Assembly (NCBI GenBank): GCA_900066355.1
Contig: FMEL01000002.1
Span: 124,001-188,000, forward strand
Direction: 5' to 3'
Source: an uncultured Ruminococcus sp.
Lineage (GTDB): Bacteria; Bacillota; Clostridia; Lachnospirales; Lachnospiraceae
Length of the DNA stretch: 64,000 bases
Shown here: positions 42,725 to 51,214 of the stretch, piece after piece
Layout: the number at the start of each line of letters is the position of its first letter
Numbering within the stretch: the stretch's first letter is position 1
Notes under the pieces: generated by a model
What the model saw: the letters and a program-made list of their open reading frames with translations, nothing else
Databases searched by the model: none
Told to the model about the DNA's origin: nothing
Made by a program: the position numbers and the translations under genes

Positions 42725-45364
42725 TTAGTGAATCTGCTGTTCCAGAATTCCGGCTGCTGCGTCGATTGCTTCCTGAGCTTTTTCAGGATTTTTACCGCCG
42801 GCCTGTGCCATGTTCGGACGACCGCCGCCGCCACCGCCTACGATTGCCGCAACACCTTTAATCAGGTTACCGGCATGTGCTCCGGCTTTCTGTGCTGCAT
42901 CAGTAGCCATTGCAAGAAGATTTACTTTACCTCCGTTTACAGCTGCGAGGACAACAACACCTTCTCCGATCTTTTCTTTGAGCTGATCACCGAGATCACG
43001 AAGTCCGTTCATGTCAATGCCTTCTACCCTGGATGCGAGGAGTTTTACTCCTTTGACATCTACGATCTGGTTCATGACATCGCCGAGAGATCCCTGAGCA
43101 AGTTTACTTTTGAGGGATTCGTTTTCACTCTGGAGAGCTTTGACATCTGCCTGAAGATGTGCAATTTTTTCTGCAACTTCTGCCGGCTGTGCCTTGAGGG
43201 CTTTGGCCGCTTCATGGAGCATGGCTTCCTGTTTCTTATAGTATTCGATAACACCGTTACCTGTCAGTGCTTCGATACGACGTACACCGGCTGCAACACC
43301 AGCCTCAGATACGATTTTGAAGAGCATGATGGAGCTTGTATTTTTTACATGTGTACCACCGCAAAGCTCTCTGGAGAAGTCTCCCATGGATACAACACGT
43401 ACCTTCTGGTCATATTTCTCACCGAACAGTGCCATAGCACCGGATTTTTTGGCTTCTTCGATATCCATAATGTTTGTCTCAACAGGGAGAGCTGCCTGGA
43501 TCTCTTTGTTTACAAGAGCTTCTGCTTCTGCAATTTCATCAGGAGTCATTGCCTGAAAATGTGCAAAGTCAAAACGAAGTCTGTCCGGTGTTACCAGAGA
43601 ACCTTTCTGTTCTACATGAGAGCCAAGGACAGTTTTGAGCGCCTTCTGGAGAAGATGTGTCGCGCTGTGGTTCTTCTCTGTATCACGACGGGCCTGCTCA
43701 TTGACTTTAAGGGAAACGGTTTCTCCTGTGGAGAGCATTCCGGATTCCATATATCCGACATGACCGAATTTGCCGCCGCGAAGTTTGATTGTATCTTCTA
43801 CTACAAATTTGCCGTTTGCAGTCTCAATCACACCACAGTCACCTTCCTGACCGCCCATGGTAGCATAGAATGGTGTTTCTTTTACGAATACAGTTCCCTT
43901 CTGACCTTCCATTAGTGAGGTAACGATTTCTTTTTCTGTGGTAAGAACAGTAATCTCTGAATCGTAGGTAAGGTGATCATATCCTTCGAATTCTGTAGTT
44001 ACGTTGACATCAATCTCATCATATACAGTAGCATCTGCACCCATGTAGTTAGTTACTTCACGAGAAGTACGCGCTTTGACTCTCTGCTCTTCCATTGCTT
44101 TCTGGAAACCATCTTCATCAATGGTATATCCCTTTTCTTCAAGAATCTCTTTAGTGAGATCAAGCGGGAATCCGTAAGTATCATAAAGTTTGAATGCATT
44201 TTCACCGGAAAGAGTTTTTTCTCCGGCTGCTTTCATCTCTTCTTCCATGTCACCAAGGATGCGAAGACCCTGATCAATTGTTTTGTTAAACTGATTCTCT
44301 TCGTTAGTCAGGACTTTGAAGATGAATTCTTTCTTTTCTTCCAGCTCCGGATAGCCGGCTTTGGATCCGTTGATTACTTCCTCACTGAGTTTTGCAAGGA
44401 AAGGTCCCTTGATTCCCAGAAGACGTCCATGACGTGCTGCACGGCGGATCAGACGGCGGAGTACATATCCACGACCTTCATTGGTTGGCATGATACCATC
44501 GGAGATCATAAATGTAGCGGAACGGATATGGTCTGTGATCAGACGGATGGATACGTCATCCTGATAATTCTTTTCGTATTCCTTGCCGGAAATTTCACAG
44601 ACAAGGTTACGAAGGGCACAGATTGTATCTACGTCAAAGATAGAATCAACGTCCTGAACAATAACTGCCAGACGCTCCAGACCCATACCTGTATCGATAT
44701 TTTTCTGTTTCAGTGTGGTATAGTTGCCATTTCCGTCGTTTTCAAACTGGGTAAATACGTTGTTCCATACTTCCATGTAACGGTCACAGTCACAGCCTAC
44801 TGTACAGCCTGGTTTACCGCATCCGTATTTTTCTCCACGGTCATAATAAATCTCAGAGCATGGACCGCAAGGACCTGCGCCATGCTCCCAGAAATTGTCT
44901 TCTTTGCCGAAACGGAAGATTCGCTCAGCCGGGATGCCGACTTCTTTGTTCCAGATGTCGAATGCTTCGTCATCATCCTCGTATACAGAAGGATACAGTC
45001 TGTCAGCATCGAGACCAACTACTTCTGTCAGGAATTCCCAGGACCAGTGGATCGCTTCAGTCTTAAAGTAATCACCAAAAGAGAAGTTACCGAGCATTTC
45101 AAAGAATGTACCATGACGTGCGGTTTTACCGACGTTTTCGATGTCACCGGTACGGATGCACTTCTGGCATGTGGTGACTCTTGTTCTTGGCGGAATCTCT
45201 GCACCTGTAAAATATGGTTTCAGCGGAGCCATACCTGCGTTGATCAGCAGAAGGCTCTTATCTCCCTGTGGTACCAGAGAGAAGCTTTTCATTACGAGAT
45301 GTCCTTTACTCTCCATGAAATCAAGGAACATCTGACGAAGTTCGTTTACTCCGTATTTCTTCAT
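42725..45364 (-). CDS. alaS: Alanine--tRNA ligase
   Basis: AlaRS charges tRNA-Ala. The 879-residue protein has the class II catalytic domain (PTTNEGRGYVLRRLIRRAAR), the editing domain with zinc ligands HSATHLLQKAL and CGGTHVKNT, and the C-terminal C-Ala domain with VGGGGGGRPNMAQAGG. Its N-terminus is MKKYGVNELRQMFLDFMESKGH. It begins 36 bases after tyrS, with AGGAGG upstream, and has no T-box of its own, so it is probably expressed by read-through from the Tyr T-box. Confidence 0.98.
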   Translation of the reverse strand: MKKYGVNELRQMFLDFMESKGHLVMKSFSLVPQGDKSLLLINAGMAPLKPYFTGAEIPPRTRVTTCQKCIRTGDIENVGKTARHGTFFEMLGNFSFGDYFKTEAIHWSWEFLTEVVGLDADRLYPSVYEDDDEAFDIWNKEVGIPAERIFRFGKEDNFWEHGAGPCGPCSEIYYDRGEKYGCGKPGCTVGCDCDRYMEVWNNVFTQFENDGNGNYTTLKQKNIDTGMGLERLAVIVQDVDSIFDVDTICALRNLVCEISGKEYEKNYQDDVSIRLITDHIRSATFMISDGIMPTNEGRGYVLRRLIRRAARHGRLLGIKGPFLAKLSEEVINGSKAGYPELEEKKEFIFKVLTNEENQFNKTIDQGLRILGDMEEEMKAAGEKTLSGENAFKLYDTYGFPLDLTKEILEEKGYTIDEDGFQKAMEEQRVKARTSREVTNYMGADATVYDEIDVNVTTEFEGYDHLTYDSEITVLTTEKEIVTSLMEGQKGTVFVKETPFYATMGGQEGDCGVIETANGKFVVEDTIKLRGGKFGHVGYMESGMLSTGETVSLKVNEQARRDTEKNHSATHLLQKALKTVLGSHVEQKGSLVTPDRLRFDFAHFQAMTPDEIAEAEALVNKEIQAALPVETNIMDIEEAKKSGAMALFGEKYDQKVRVVSMGDFSRELCGGTHVKNTSSIMLFKIVSEAGVAAGVRRIEALTGNGVIEYYKKQEAMLHEAAKALKAQPAEVAEKIAHLQADVKALQSENESLKSKLAQGSLGDVMNQIVDVKGVKLLASRVEGIDMNGLRDLGDQLKEKIGEGVVVLAAVNGGKVNLLAMATDAAQKAGAHAGNLIKGVAAIVGGGGGGRPNMAQAGGKNPEKAQEAIDAAAGILEQQIH

Positions 45365-45400
45365 GATTATTTCCTCCTAAAAGTATTCTATAACAAATAC

Positions 45401-46630
45401 TTATTTAACAAAAACTTTGTTGAATTTCTTTTTGCCTCGTTTGAGGACAACACCATCACCTGTAAGGCTGTCCTTTGCTACAGTATGTTTGATGTCGGTA
45501 ATCTTCTCACCATCGATGGAAACACCACCCTGCTCAATCGCACGACGTCCCTCAGAACGTGTCGGAACAAGACCTGCTTTGATCAGCATAGTGATCAGAT
45601 CAATCGTATCATCTTCTGTAAAATCCTCATCTGTAAGCTCTGTGCTGGGCATATGTGCTGTGTCGGCTCCACCGGAGAACAACGCTCTTGCACCTTCCTG
45701 CGCTTTCTTTGCTTCTTCTTCGCCATGAACAAGATTGGTCAGTTCGTAAGCAAGGATTTCTTTGGCTTTGTTTAACTGGCTGCCTTCCCATGTTGCCATT
45801 TCATCAATCTGCTCAAGCGGAAGGAATGTAAGAAGACGCATGCATTTGATGACATCTGCATCATCCACATTTCTCCAGTACTGATAGAAATCAAACGGAG
45901 AAGTCTTATTCGGATCCAGCCATACAGCACCGGACTGTGTCTTGCCCATCTTCTTGCCTTCGGAATTCAGAAGAAGGGTAATAGTCATTGCATATGCATC
46001 TTTGCCGAGCTTACGACGGATCAGTTCTGTACCACCGAGCATATTGCTCCACTGGTCATCACCACCAAACTGCATATTGCAACCGTATTTCTGGTATAAC
46101 ATATAGAAGTCATAACTCTGCATGATCATGTAGTTAAATTCAAGGAAGCTTAATCCTCTTTCCATACGCTGTTTGTAGCATTCGGCTGTCAGCATACGGT
46201 TTACTGAAAAATGCGCGCCTACATCGCGAAGCAGATCTACATAATTAAGATTCAGAAGCCAGTCTGCATTGTTGACCATCAGTGCTTTACCATCGGAAAA
46301 ATCGATGAAACGGGACATCTGTTTCTTGAAGCAGTCAATATTGTGCTGGATGGTTTCTTTGGTCATCATCTGACGCATATCTGTTCTTCCAGACGGATCA
46401 CCGATCATACCGGTACCGCCGCCGAGCAGTGCAATCGGGCGGTTGCCTGCCATCTGCAGACGTTTCATCAGGCAGAGTGCCATGAAATGTCCTACATGAA
46501 GGCTGTCTGCGGTAGGGTCAAAGCCGATATAGAAAGTAGCTTTACCGTTGTTTACCATTTCTTTGATCTCATCTTCGTCTGTTACCTGGGCAATCAGGCC
46601 TCTCGCCTTCAGTTCTTCCCATACTGTCAT
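45401..46630 (-). CDS. tyrS: Tyrosine--tRNA ligase
   Basis: TyrRS charges tRNA-Tyr. The 409-residue protein has the class I HIGH-type motif DSLHVGHFMAL near residue 43, YMIMQSYDFYMLYQKYG, GGDDQWSNMLGG for tyrosine and tRNA binding, the KMGKT loop near residue 230, and a C-terminal S4 RNA-binding domain (EGRRAIEQGGVSIDGEKI). Upstream is a Tyr-specific T-box leader. Tyrosine starvation therefore should raise transcription of this gene and probably of alaS behind it. Confidence 0.98.
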   Translation of the reverse strand: MTVWEELKARGLIAQVTDEDEIKEMVNNGKATFYIGFDPTADSLHVGHFMALCLMKRLQMAGNRPIALLGGGTGMIGDPSGRTDMRQMMTKETIQHNIDCFKKQMSRFIDFSDGKALMVNNADWLLNLNYVDLLRDVGAHFSVNRMLTAECYKQRMERGLSFLEFNYMIMQSYDFYMLYQKYGCNMQFGGDDQWSNMLGGTELIRRKLGKDAYAMTITLLLNSEGKKMGKTQSGAVWLDPNKTSPFDFYQYWRNVDDADVIKCMRLLTFLPLEQIDEMATWEGSQLNKAKEILAYELTNLVHGEEEAKKAQEGARALFSGGADTAHMPSTELTDEDFTEDDTIDLITMLIKAGLVPTRSEGRRAIEQGGVSIDGEKITDIKHTVAKDSLTGDGVVLKRGKKKFNKVFVK

Positions 46631-46649
46631 AATTCAATTCCTCCTGTAT

Positions 46650-46688
46650 AAAAAGCCCGGTTCCTGTCCGTTTAGGACGAGAACCGGG
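46650..46688 (-). terminator. T-box-controlled terminator
   Basis: CCCGGTTC and GAACCGGG, with inner CGTCC/GGAC pairing, form the hairpin, followed by CTTTTTAT on the minus strand. Its 5' arm overlaps the T-box region, so the antiterminator and terminator are mutually exclusive. Confidence 0.88.
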
Positions 46689-46897
46689 TCCCGTGATACC
46701 ACCTAAATTCGCAGGAAAAAATTCCCACCTCATTGAGCACGATAACGAGTGCCGATCCGTCGCAGCCTACTGAAAAAATTCGGTGCGAAGCTCCGGGATG
46801 TATTCACAAAAGTTCTGCACGCGCCTCTCACCGTCCGGCAACTCTCTGTGTGTCTTCCTTATGTTACTTCTTCCCTTCAAAGCCGATGTAATATACT
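46650..46897 (-). promoter_or_regulatory. Tyr-specific T-box leader of tyrS
   Basis: On the minus strand the conserved T-box sequence AGGTGGTATCACGG lies at 46691-46704. Stem I precedes it and offers a UAC codon (46800-46802) in GAAUACAUCC, matching tyrosine as specifier. The leader starts near 46897 after a strong promoter. Uncharged tRNA-Tyr should pair with the specifier and the T-box bulge and favour the antiterminator. Confidence 0.92.
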
Positions 46898-46903
46898 TAT
46901 AAA

Positions 46904-46932
46904 AGTATACAAAGTGAAAAAATGTTTGTCAA
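46904..46932 (-). promoter_or_regulatory. SigA-type promoter of the tyrS leader
   Basis: On the minus strand TTGACA, a 17-base spacer and TATACT. Near-perfect consensus. Transcription would start near 46897, giving a leader of about 267 bases. Confidence 0.8.
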
Positions 46933-47023
46933 GGGTGATTTTAGCATTTGAAGGAAAAGACAGTCACACATGAAAGGCTCCCTTCATAATATGAAGTGTG
47001 AACAAAATCTGGAGGATTTTACC

Positions 47024-47296
47024 ATGAGTGATTTAGCTGCTACAAACTGCGGATGCGGCAATGACGGATGCGGTTGCAACAACAACTGTGGATGCGGCAA
47101 TGGAACCAGCCTTTTCGGAGATAATTCCTGCAGCTGTATTCTTTGGATCATCTGCCTGATGTGTCTCTGTGGAAACAATGGATGCGGTTGCAGTAACAAC
47201 TGCGGATACGGCAATGATTCCTGCTGGATCATCATCGTATTGCTCCTGCTCTGCAGTGGCGGATGTGGATGCGGAAACAACGGCTGTGGCTGCTGA
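47024..47296 (+). CDS. Cys/Gly/Asn-rich small protein with two hydrophobic segments
   Basis: A 90-residue protein with 20 cysteines. It alternates GCGC-type blocks (NCGCGNDGCGCNNNCGCG; CGNNGCGCSNNCGYGN; CSGGCGCGNNGCGC) with two short hydrophobic stretches (ILWIICLMCLC at about 39-49, and WIIIVLLLL at about 68-76). The unit seems internally repeated. The ATG at 47024 is preceded by GGAGG at a good distance. A terminator follows. I do not recognise a family. Spore-coat or envelope proteins with high Cys content are one possibility; metal binding another. A weak sigma-K-like -10 (CATAATATG) lies upstream. Confidence 0.8.
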   Translation: MSDLAATNCGCGNDGCGCNNNCGCGNGTSLFGDNSCSCILWIICLMCLCGNNGCGCSNNCGYGNDSCWIIIVLLLLCSGGCGCGNNGCGC

Positions 47297-47308
47297 TGTC
47301 CGATGATG

Positions 47309-47336
47309 GGCAGAGGTTAATCCCTCTGCCTTTTTT
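47309..47336 (+). terminator. Terminator of the Cys-rich protein gene
   Basis: GGCAGAGG and CCTCTGCC form a perfect eight-base stem with six-base loop, followed by TTTTTT. It lies 13 bases after the stop codon. Confidence 0.85.
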
Positions 47337-47514
47337 GCATTGTATATCGAGGAGCCGTGGGTGGCGCATCTGCTGATTGTGGTTGTCTGCTTTGTTCTTG
47401 ATGCTCGTTCCTTCTTATGTGTTTTTGACTTTGTTTCTTCTGCACGCACTGCAGATCTATTTCATAAAAAGAATTGCCATCTACAACAAGCTGTTCATTT
47501 TTTGAAATATTCAT
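47317..47514 (-). CDS. Hypothetical small protein
   Basis: A 65-residue frame that begins MNISKNEQLVVDGNSFYEID, followed by LQCVQKKQSQKHIRR and a polar Gln/Pro tail. The VDGNSFYEID stretch looks like a genuine small-protein domain, and AAAGG lies about ten bases before the ATG. I do not recognise a function. Its last codons fall within the terminator hairpin of the convergent Cys-rich gene. The competing plus-strand frame over the same bases looks less protein-like. Moderate doubt remains. Confidence 0.42.
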   Translation of the reverse strand: MNISKNEQLVVDGNSFYEIDLQCVQKKQSQKHIRRNEHQEQSRQPQSADAPPTAPRYTMQKRQRD

Positions 47515-47622
47515 ATCTGTCTGCCTTTCTAAAGGAAGTCTAATTTATCATATGTCAAAACGGTGTAACCGGACATAAAATAATAAGCAAAAGCATATAG
47601 TTTTGAAAAAAGGAGGCACTTG

Positions 47623-47958
47623 ATGGAAATGGAGCCGGATGTAATATCTCAGACTGCACTGGATCAGCTTGTATGCAGTGAACAGTCTCAAATGCTGAAA
47701 GCATTGATACCATATACTTCCTCCGGAAATCAGCAGTTTCTTGCATTGTATGCCAAGCTTATGGAATTCCAGAATACAGTTGCACTGTTTCGTGGAGGGC
47801 AAAATGACGTGCAGATCTGCAGTCTGAAAGGAGAAACGGATCCCCTGGAGATGCTGGAGGATATTCGGAAATTCAGTTATGGAAAAAGCCGTCATCAGCT
47901 TGACCAGATCAAAGATATACTTGTGATGATACAGTTATTAAAGACAATCAATGAATAA
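47623..47958 (+). CDS. Conserved hypothetical protein
   Basis: A 111-residue soluble, helix-rich protein that begins MEMEPDVISQTALDQLV. It has no membrane segment or catalytic motif, and ends with a Lys-rich helix (SYGKSRHQLDQIKDILVMI). AGGAGG lies six bases before the ATG at 47623; an overlapping TTG at 47620 is too close. It is followed 52 bases later by another small gene of similar helical, Met/Leu/Lys-rich composition. The pair may work together, but the role is unknown. Confidence 0.7.
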   Translation: MEMEPDVISQTALDQLVCSEQSQMLKALIPYTSSGNQQFLALYAKLMEFQNTVALFRGGQNDVQICSLKGETDPLEMLEDIRKFSYGKSRHQLDQIKDILVMIQLLKTINE

Positions 47959-48010
47959 AACAGGAACTATATAAGAAGTAAAATGATCATAAATGATAGA
48001 AAGGTAAAAC

Positions 48011-48295
48011 ATGGACGAAAACAGAAATGAAGACTGGAAGATGGATCCAAAACTCAAAAATATTGATGCCGGAAAACTGGATATGCTTCAAAAACTCGCA
48101 GAAAAAGGAAGCGGAAAATCCGCTTCCGATATGTTGCCCTTTCTTATGAGTGCTGCCGCTTCCGGGAAAAAGAACGGACTCAATTTCTCACAGAATGAAA
48201 TCTCAGCTGTTCTTGAAGTGATGAAGGCCGGAAAATCCCCACAGGAAGCCGCCAAAATTGACAAAATCGTCAACCTTATGCGAATGATACACTGA
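48011..48295 (+). CDS. Conserved hypothetical protein (helical, Met-rich)
   Basis: A 94-residue protein. DPKLKNIDAGKLDMLQKLAE, ASDMLPFLMSAAASGKKNG and NEISAVLEVMKAGKSPQEAA form three likely helices. Similar small proteins with a KLD...LMSAA...SPQEAAKIDKI pattern occur in Clostridia, with no function known to me. It lies downstream of the 47623 gene and is probably co-transcribed. AAAGG lies eight bases before the ATG. Confidence 0.72.
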   Translation: MDENRNEDWKMDPKLKNIDAGKLDMLQKLAEKGSGKSASDMLPFLMSAAASGKKNGLNFSQNEISAVLEVMKAGKSPQEAAKIDKIVNLMRMIH

Positions 48296-48327
48296 TAGGA
48301 TCTTTAGTCAACAGCTCTCCCACTGGA

Positions 48328-48867
48328 TTACTCCTGCATGGAAAGAACAGATTTATTCTGCCAGATATATGTGATCAGTGAAATAATGGTCAGTGCGAGG
48401 GACAACCAGATAAAAAGCTGTTCCAGTGTAACAAAGATTCCGTCAAAGTGGAGAATCAGCAAAATTATCATAATCATCTGGGAAGCGGTTTTGAACTTGC
48501 CCCAGTAGTTTGCTGCAATTACAATGCCGTTTTCGGCTGCAATCAGACGAAATCCGCTGATAATAAATTCACGGCCGATAATGATGATTACGAACCATGC
48601 CGGCAGGCGGTTAAGTTCGATCATGCAGATCATCGCAGAGCAAACAAGAAGTTTGTCAGCGAGTGGGTCCATAAATTTACCAAAGTTTGTAACAAGATTA
48701 TTTTTGCGGGCCAGATATCCATCAAACCAGTCGGTAACACTGGCAACTACAAATAAGGCAAGTGAGATATAACGGTTTGCATCACCGCCCCATCCGGTAA
48801 GAAGAAAAACAACAAGGAACGGAACGATAATCATTCTGGCAACTGTAAGTTTATTTGGTGTATTCAT
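48328..48867 (-). CDS. pgsA: CDP-diacylglycerol--glycerol-3-phosphate 3-phosphatidyltransferase
   Basis: PgsA makes phosphatidylglycerophosphate, the precursor of phosphatidylglycerol. The 179-residue protein has four to five membrane segments and the CDP-alcohol phosphotransferase signature DGYLAR ... GKFMDPLAD (near residues 45-70). It begins MNTPNKLTVARMIIVP. It overlaps the end of rimO by 17 bases and ends the yicC operon. Confidence 0.95.
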   Translation of the reverse strand: MNTPNKLTVARMIIVPFLVVFLLTGWGGDANRYISLALFVVASVTDWFDGYLARKNNLVTNFGKFMDPLADKLLVCSAMICMIELNRLPAWFVIIIIGREFIISGFRLIAAENGIVIAANYWGKFKTASQMIMIILLILHFDGIFVTLEQLFIWLSLALTIISLITYIWQNKSVLSMQE

Positions 48868-50188
48868 CAGTCAACTCTCCTATCAAATCATATTCCAAAG
48901 CGCCTGTAACGGTTACTTTTGCAAAATCACCGGTAACAAGCAATTCTCCTGTCTGTACAAAGATATATCCGTCTACTTTCGGTGCATCTCCGTAGGTGCG
49001 GCCAATATAAGCACTTTCACCGGAAACCTTTCCTTCAATCATGACCAGGACTTCCTGTCCGATACGGTCATTTCCTTTATCAAGGGAAATTTCCTGCTGA
49101 AGCTCCATGATCTCATCGCGGCGTGCTTCTTTTACTTCTTCAGGGACCTGACCTTCCATAGTCTCGGCAGGTGTGCCTTCCTCCGGGGAGTACGTAAATA
49201 CACCCAGACGGTCAAATTCCATCTCATCAACAAATTCCATAAGTTCCTGATGATCTTCTTCTGTCTCACCCGGGAACCCGGTGATCAGAGAAGTGCGGAG
49301 CACAATGTCCGGAATTTCACAGCGAAGTTTGGTGATGATATCAATAAGCTGCTGTTTGGATGTGCGGCGTCCCATGCGACGAAGAATTTTGTCACTTGCA
49401 TGCTGAATCGGAAGATCCAGATAATGACAGATCTTAGGTTCTTCTTTCATAACCTGGATCAGCTCGTCGTAAATCTCTTCCGGATAGCAGTAAAGCACAC
49501 GGATCCAGCGGATTCCCCTGATCTGACAGAGCTTCTTAAGAAGAAGATGCAGAGTTTTTTTGCCGTAAAGATCCGTACCGTATACGGTGGTTTCCTGTGC
49601 GACCAGGATCAGTTCCTTAACACCCTGCGATGCCATATACTCGGCCTGTTTCAGAAGGCGTTCTTCCGGTACGCTGCGAAATTTACCACGGAGAGATGGA
49701 ATGATACAGTAAGTACAGTGCTTATCACAGCCTTCGGCAATCTTGAGGTATCCGAAATGTCCTCCGGTGGTGATAACTCTGCGGCCACAGTCTTCTGGAA
49801 GTTCATTGATATCGCGGAATTCCTGAAAAACATTTCCTGCCTGTACTTCATTTAAAGCTTTGACGATATCTCCGTAAGATGTTGTTCCAAGTACGGCATC
49901 AACTTCCGGAATCTCCTGTGTGATTTCCTCTTTGTATCGCTGTGCCATACATCCTGTCACGATCAGAGCCTTACAGGTTCCGGATTTTTTATATTCTGCC
50001 ATCTCAAGGATGGTGTTGACACTCTCTTCTTTTGCGTCATGAATAAAACAGCATGTGTTAATGACAATGACATCGGCTTCCTCTTCTGAATCGACGATTT
50101 CATGCCCGTTTGCTGTGAGCAGTCCGAGCATTTCTTCAGAATCAGAAAGGTTTTTATCACACCCCAGTGATATAAATAATATTTTCAT
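48851..50188 (-). CDS. rimO: Ribosomal protein S12 methylthiotransferase RimO
   Basis: RimO adds a methylthio group to Asp of ribosomal protein S12, using two [4Fe-4S] clusters. The 445-residue protein has the UPF0004 domain (FISLGCDKNLSDSE, VINTCCFIHDAKEES), the radical SAM motif GCDKHCTYCIIP, FPGETEEDH, and a C-terminal TRAM domain. ATG at 50188 has AGGAGA upstream and gives the conserved N-terminus; the frame continues 16 codons further without homology. Confidence 0.95.
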   Translation of the reverse strand: MKILFISLGCDKNLSDSEEMLGLLTANGHEIVDSEEEADVIVINTCCFIHDAKEESVNTILEMAEYKKSGTCKALIVTGCMAQRYKEEITQEIPEVDAVLGTTSYGDIVKALNEVQAGNVFQEFRDINELPEDCGRRVITTGGHFGYLKIAEGCDKHCTYCIIPSLRGKFRSVPEERLLKQAEYMASQGVKELILVAQETTVYGTDLYGKKTLHLLLKKLCQIRGIRWIRVLYCYPEEIYDELIQVMKEEPKICHYLDLPIQHASDKILRRMGRRTSKQQLIDIITKLRCEIPDIVLRTSLITGFPGETEEDHQELMEFVDEMEFDRLGVFTYSPEEGTPAETMEGQVPEEVKEARRDEIMELQQEISLDKGNDRIGQEVLVMIEGKVSGESAYIGRTYGDAPKVDGYIFVQTGELLVTGDFAKVTVTGALEYDLIGELTDEYTK

Positions 50189-50268
50189 AAAATCTCCTGA
50201 CAATACATAATCAGAAGACAACTGCCTTCTGATCATGGTTTTTAACTGATATAAATACTGGACAAACT

Positions 50269-50580
50269 TTACTCGTTATCTTCTTCCGGTGCGGAAACTG
50301 TTTCCGATGCTTCTTCTGTTGCCGGAGCAGTTGTTTCTTCATCGCTTTCAGCAGCTACGATTTTAACTTCACCTTTGTAAAGTTCGTCGATAGCAACAGA
50401 AAGAGGCTTCTTGTCAGCTGCGTTTGGTACGAGCGGTTCTGCACCTGCAATAAGCTGTCTTGCTCTCTTGCTGGTTGCAAGTACCAGAGAATAACGGCTG
50501 TTCAGCATCATTGTGTTGTCGTCTTCCTCTGCGTTATGGTTAATTGCCTGAATAAGTTCTGAATATGATGGATGTAACAT
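50269..50580 (-). CDS. rpoZ: DNA-directed RNA polymerase subunit omega
   Basis: Omega aids assembly of RNA polymerase. The 103-residue protein has the family core LHPSYSELIQAI, NSRYSLVLATSKRARQL and KPLSVAIDELYKGEVKI, then an acidic Glu/Ala/Ser tail of about 20 residues. It lies one base after gmk and before rimO. Confidence 0.93.
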   Translation of the reverse strand: MLHPSYSELIQAINHNAEEDDNTMMLNSRYSLVLATSKRARQLIAGAEPLVPNAADKKPLSVAIDELYKGEVKIVAAESDEETTAPATEEASETVSAPEEDNE

Positions 50581-50581
50581 A

Positions 50582-51214
50582 TTATTTATCTCCTTTCATA
50601 AAGATCCGCGCTTCCTGCCGGATCGTGTTGATGAATTCTTCATTGCGCTGTGCCTTTGCACGTTCGCTTAAAATAATCTGGTGAAGACGGTCTACACAGT
50701 CCTCTACCTGATCGTTGACCAAAATATAATCATAAGAAGGCATTCCTTCAGCTTCTTCTGATGCACGTCTGAGACGTGATTCAATCACGTCGGCAGTTTC
50801 TGTACCGCGCCCTACAAGACGATTACGGAGTTCTTCGAAACTCGGTGGTGTAACAAATACCAGAACAGCCTCCGGATTTTTGGCTTTGATCTGCATAGCT
50901 CCCTGAATTTCAATTTCAAGAATCACATTTTTGCCTTTGGCAAGCATTTCTTCTACATAAAAACGCGGGGTACCATAATAATTGTCTACATATCTGGCAT
51001 ACTCAAGAAATTCATCATTCTCGATCATGGTTTCTACTTCTTCTTTGGTTTTAAAGAAGTATTCGATACCATCCCGTTCTCCTTCACGGGGCTTTCTTGT
51101 AGTGACAGAGATTGACAATGCATAATCGTCATATTTTTGTATAAGACGTTTCATGACGGTACCTTTGCCGGCTCCTGAAAAGCCGGAAACAACTGTTAAA
51201 ACACCCTTACTCAT
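50582..51214 (-). CDS. gmk: Guanylate kinase
   Basis: Gmk phosphorylates GMP and dGMP. The 210-residue protein starts MSKGVLTVVSGFSGAGKGTV with the P-loop, has SVTTRKPREGERDGIEYFF for GMP binding, and LEIEIQGAMQIK. The ATG at 51214 overlaps the remA stop by eight bases and has AAGGAAG at suitable spacing; a second ATG six bases earlier is less well placed, and the frame runs further upstream without homology. Confidence 0.95.
   Translation of the reverse strand: MSKGVLTVVSGFSGAGKGTVMKRLIQKYDDYALSISVTTRKPREGERDGIEYFFKTKEEVETMIENDEFLEYARYVDNYYGTPRFYVEEMLAKGKNVILEIEIQGAMQIKAKNPEAVLVFVTPPSFEELRNRLVGRGTETADVIESRLRRASEEAEGMPSYDYILVNDQVEDCVDRLHQIILSERAKAQRNEEFINTIRQEARIFMKGDK

Noticed and set aside
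45365..45400. A T-box or independent promoter for alaS
   Set aside because: The 36-base gap is too short for a T-box. The only promoter-like signal (TTGTTA, 15 bases, TAGAAT) has poor spacing.
43973..45775. A 600-residue plus-strand open frame opposite alaS and tyrS, and a 395-residue frame at 42728-43915
   Set aside because: Both are shadows of the well-supported alaS and tyrS genes. They are Phe/Cys-rich with no domain signature.
47340..47543. A 67-residue plus-strand frame (hydrophobic, Val/Phe-rich)
   Set aside because: It has no ribosome binding site and starts just after a strong terminator; the minus-strand frame over the same bases is the better candidate.
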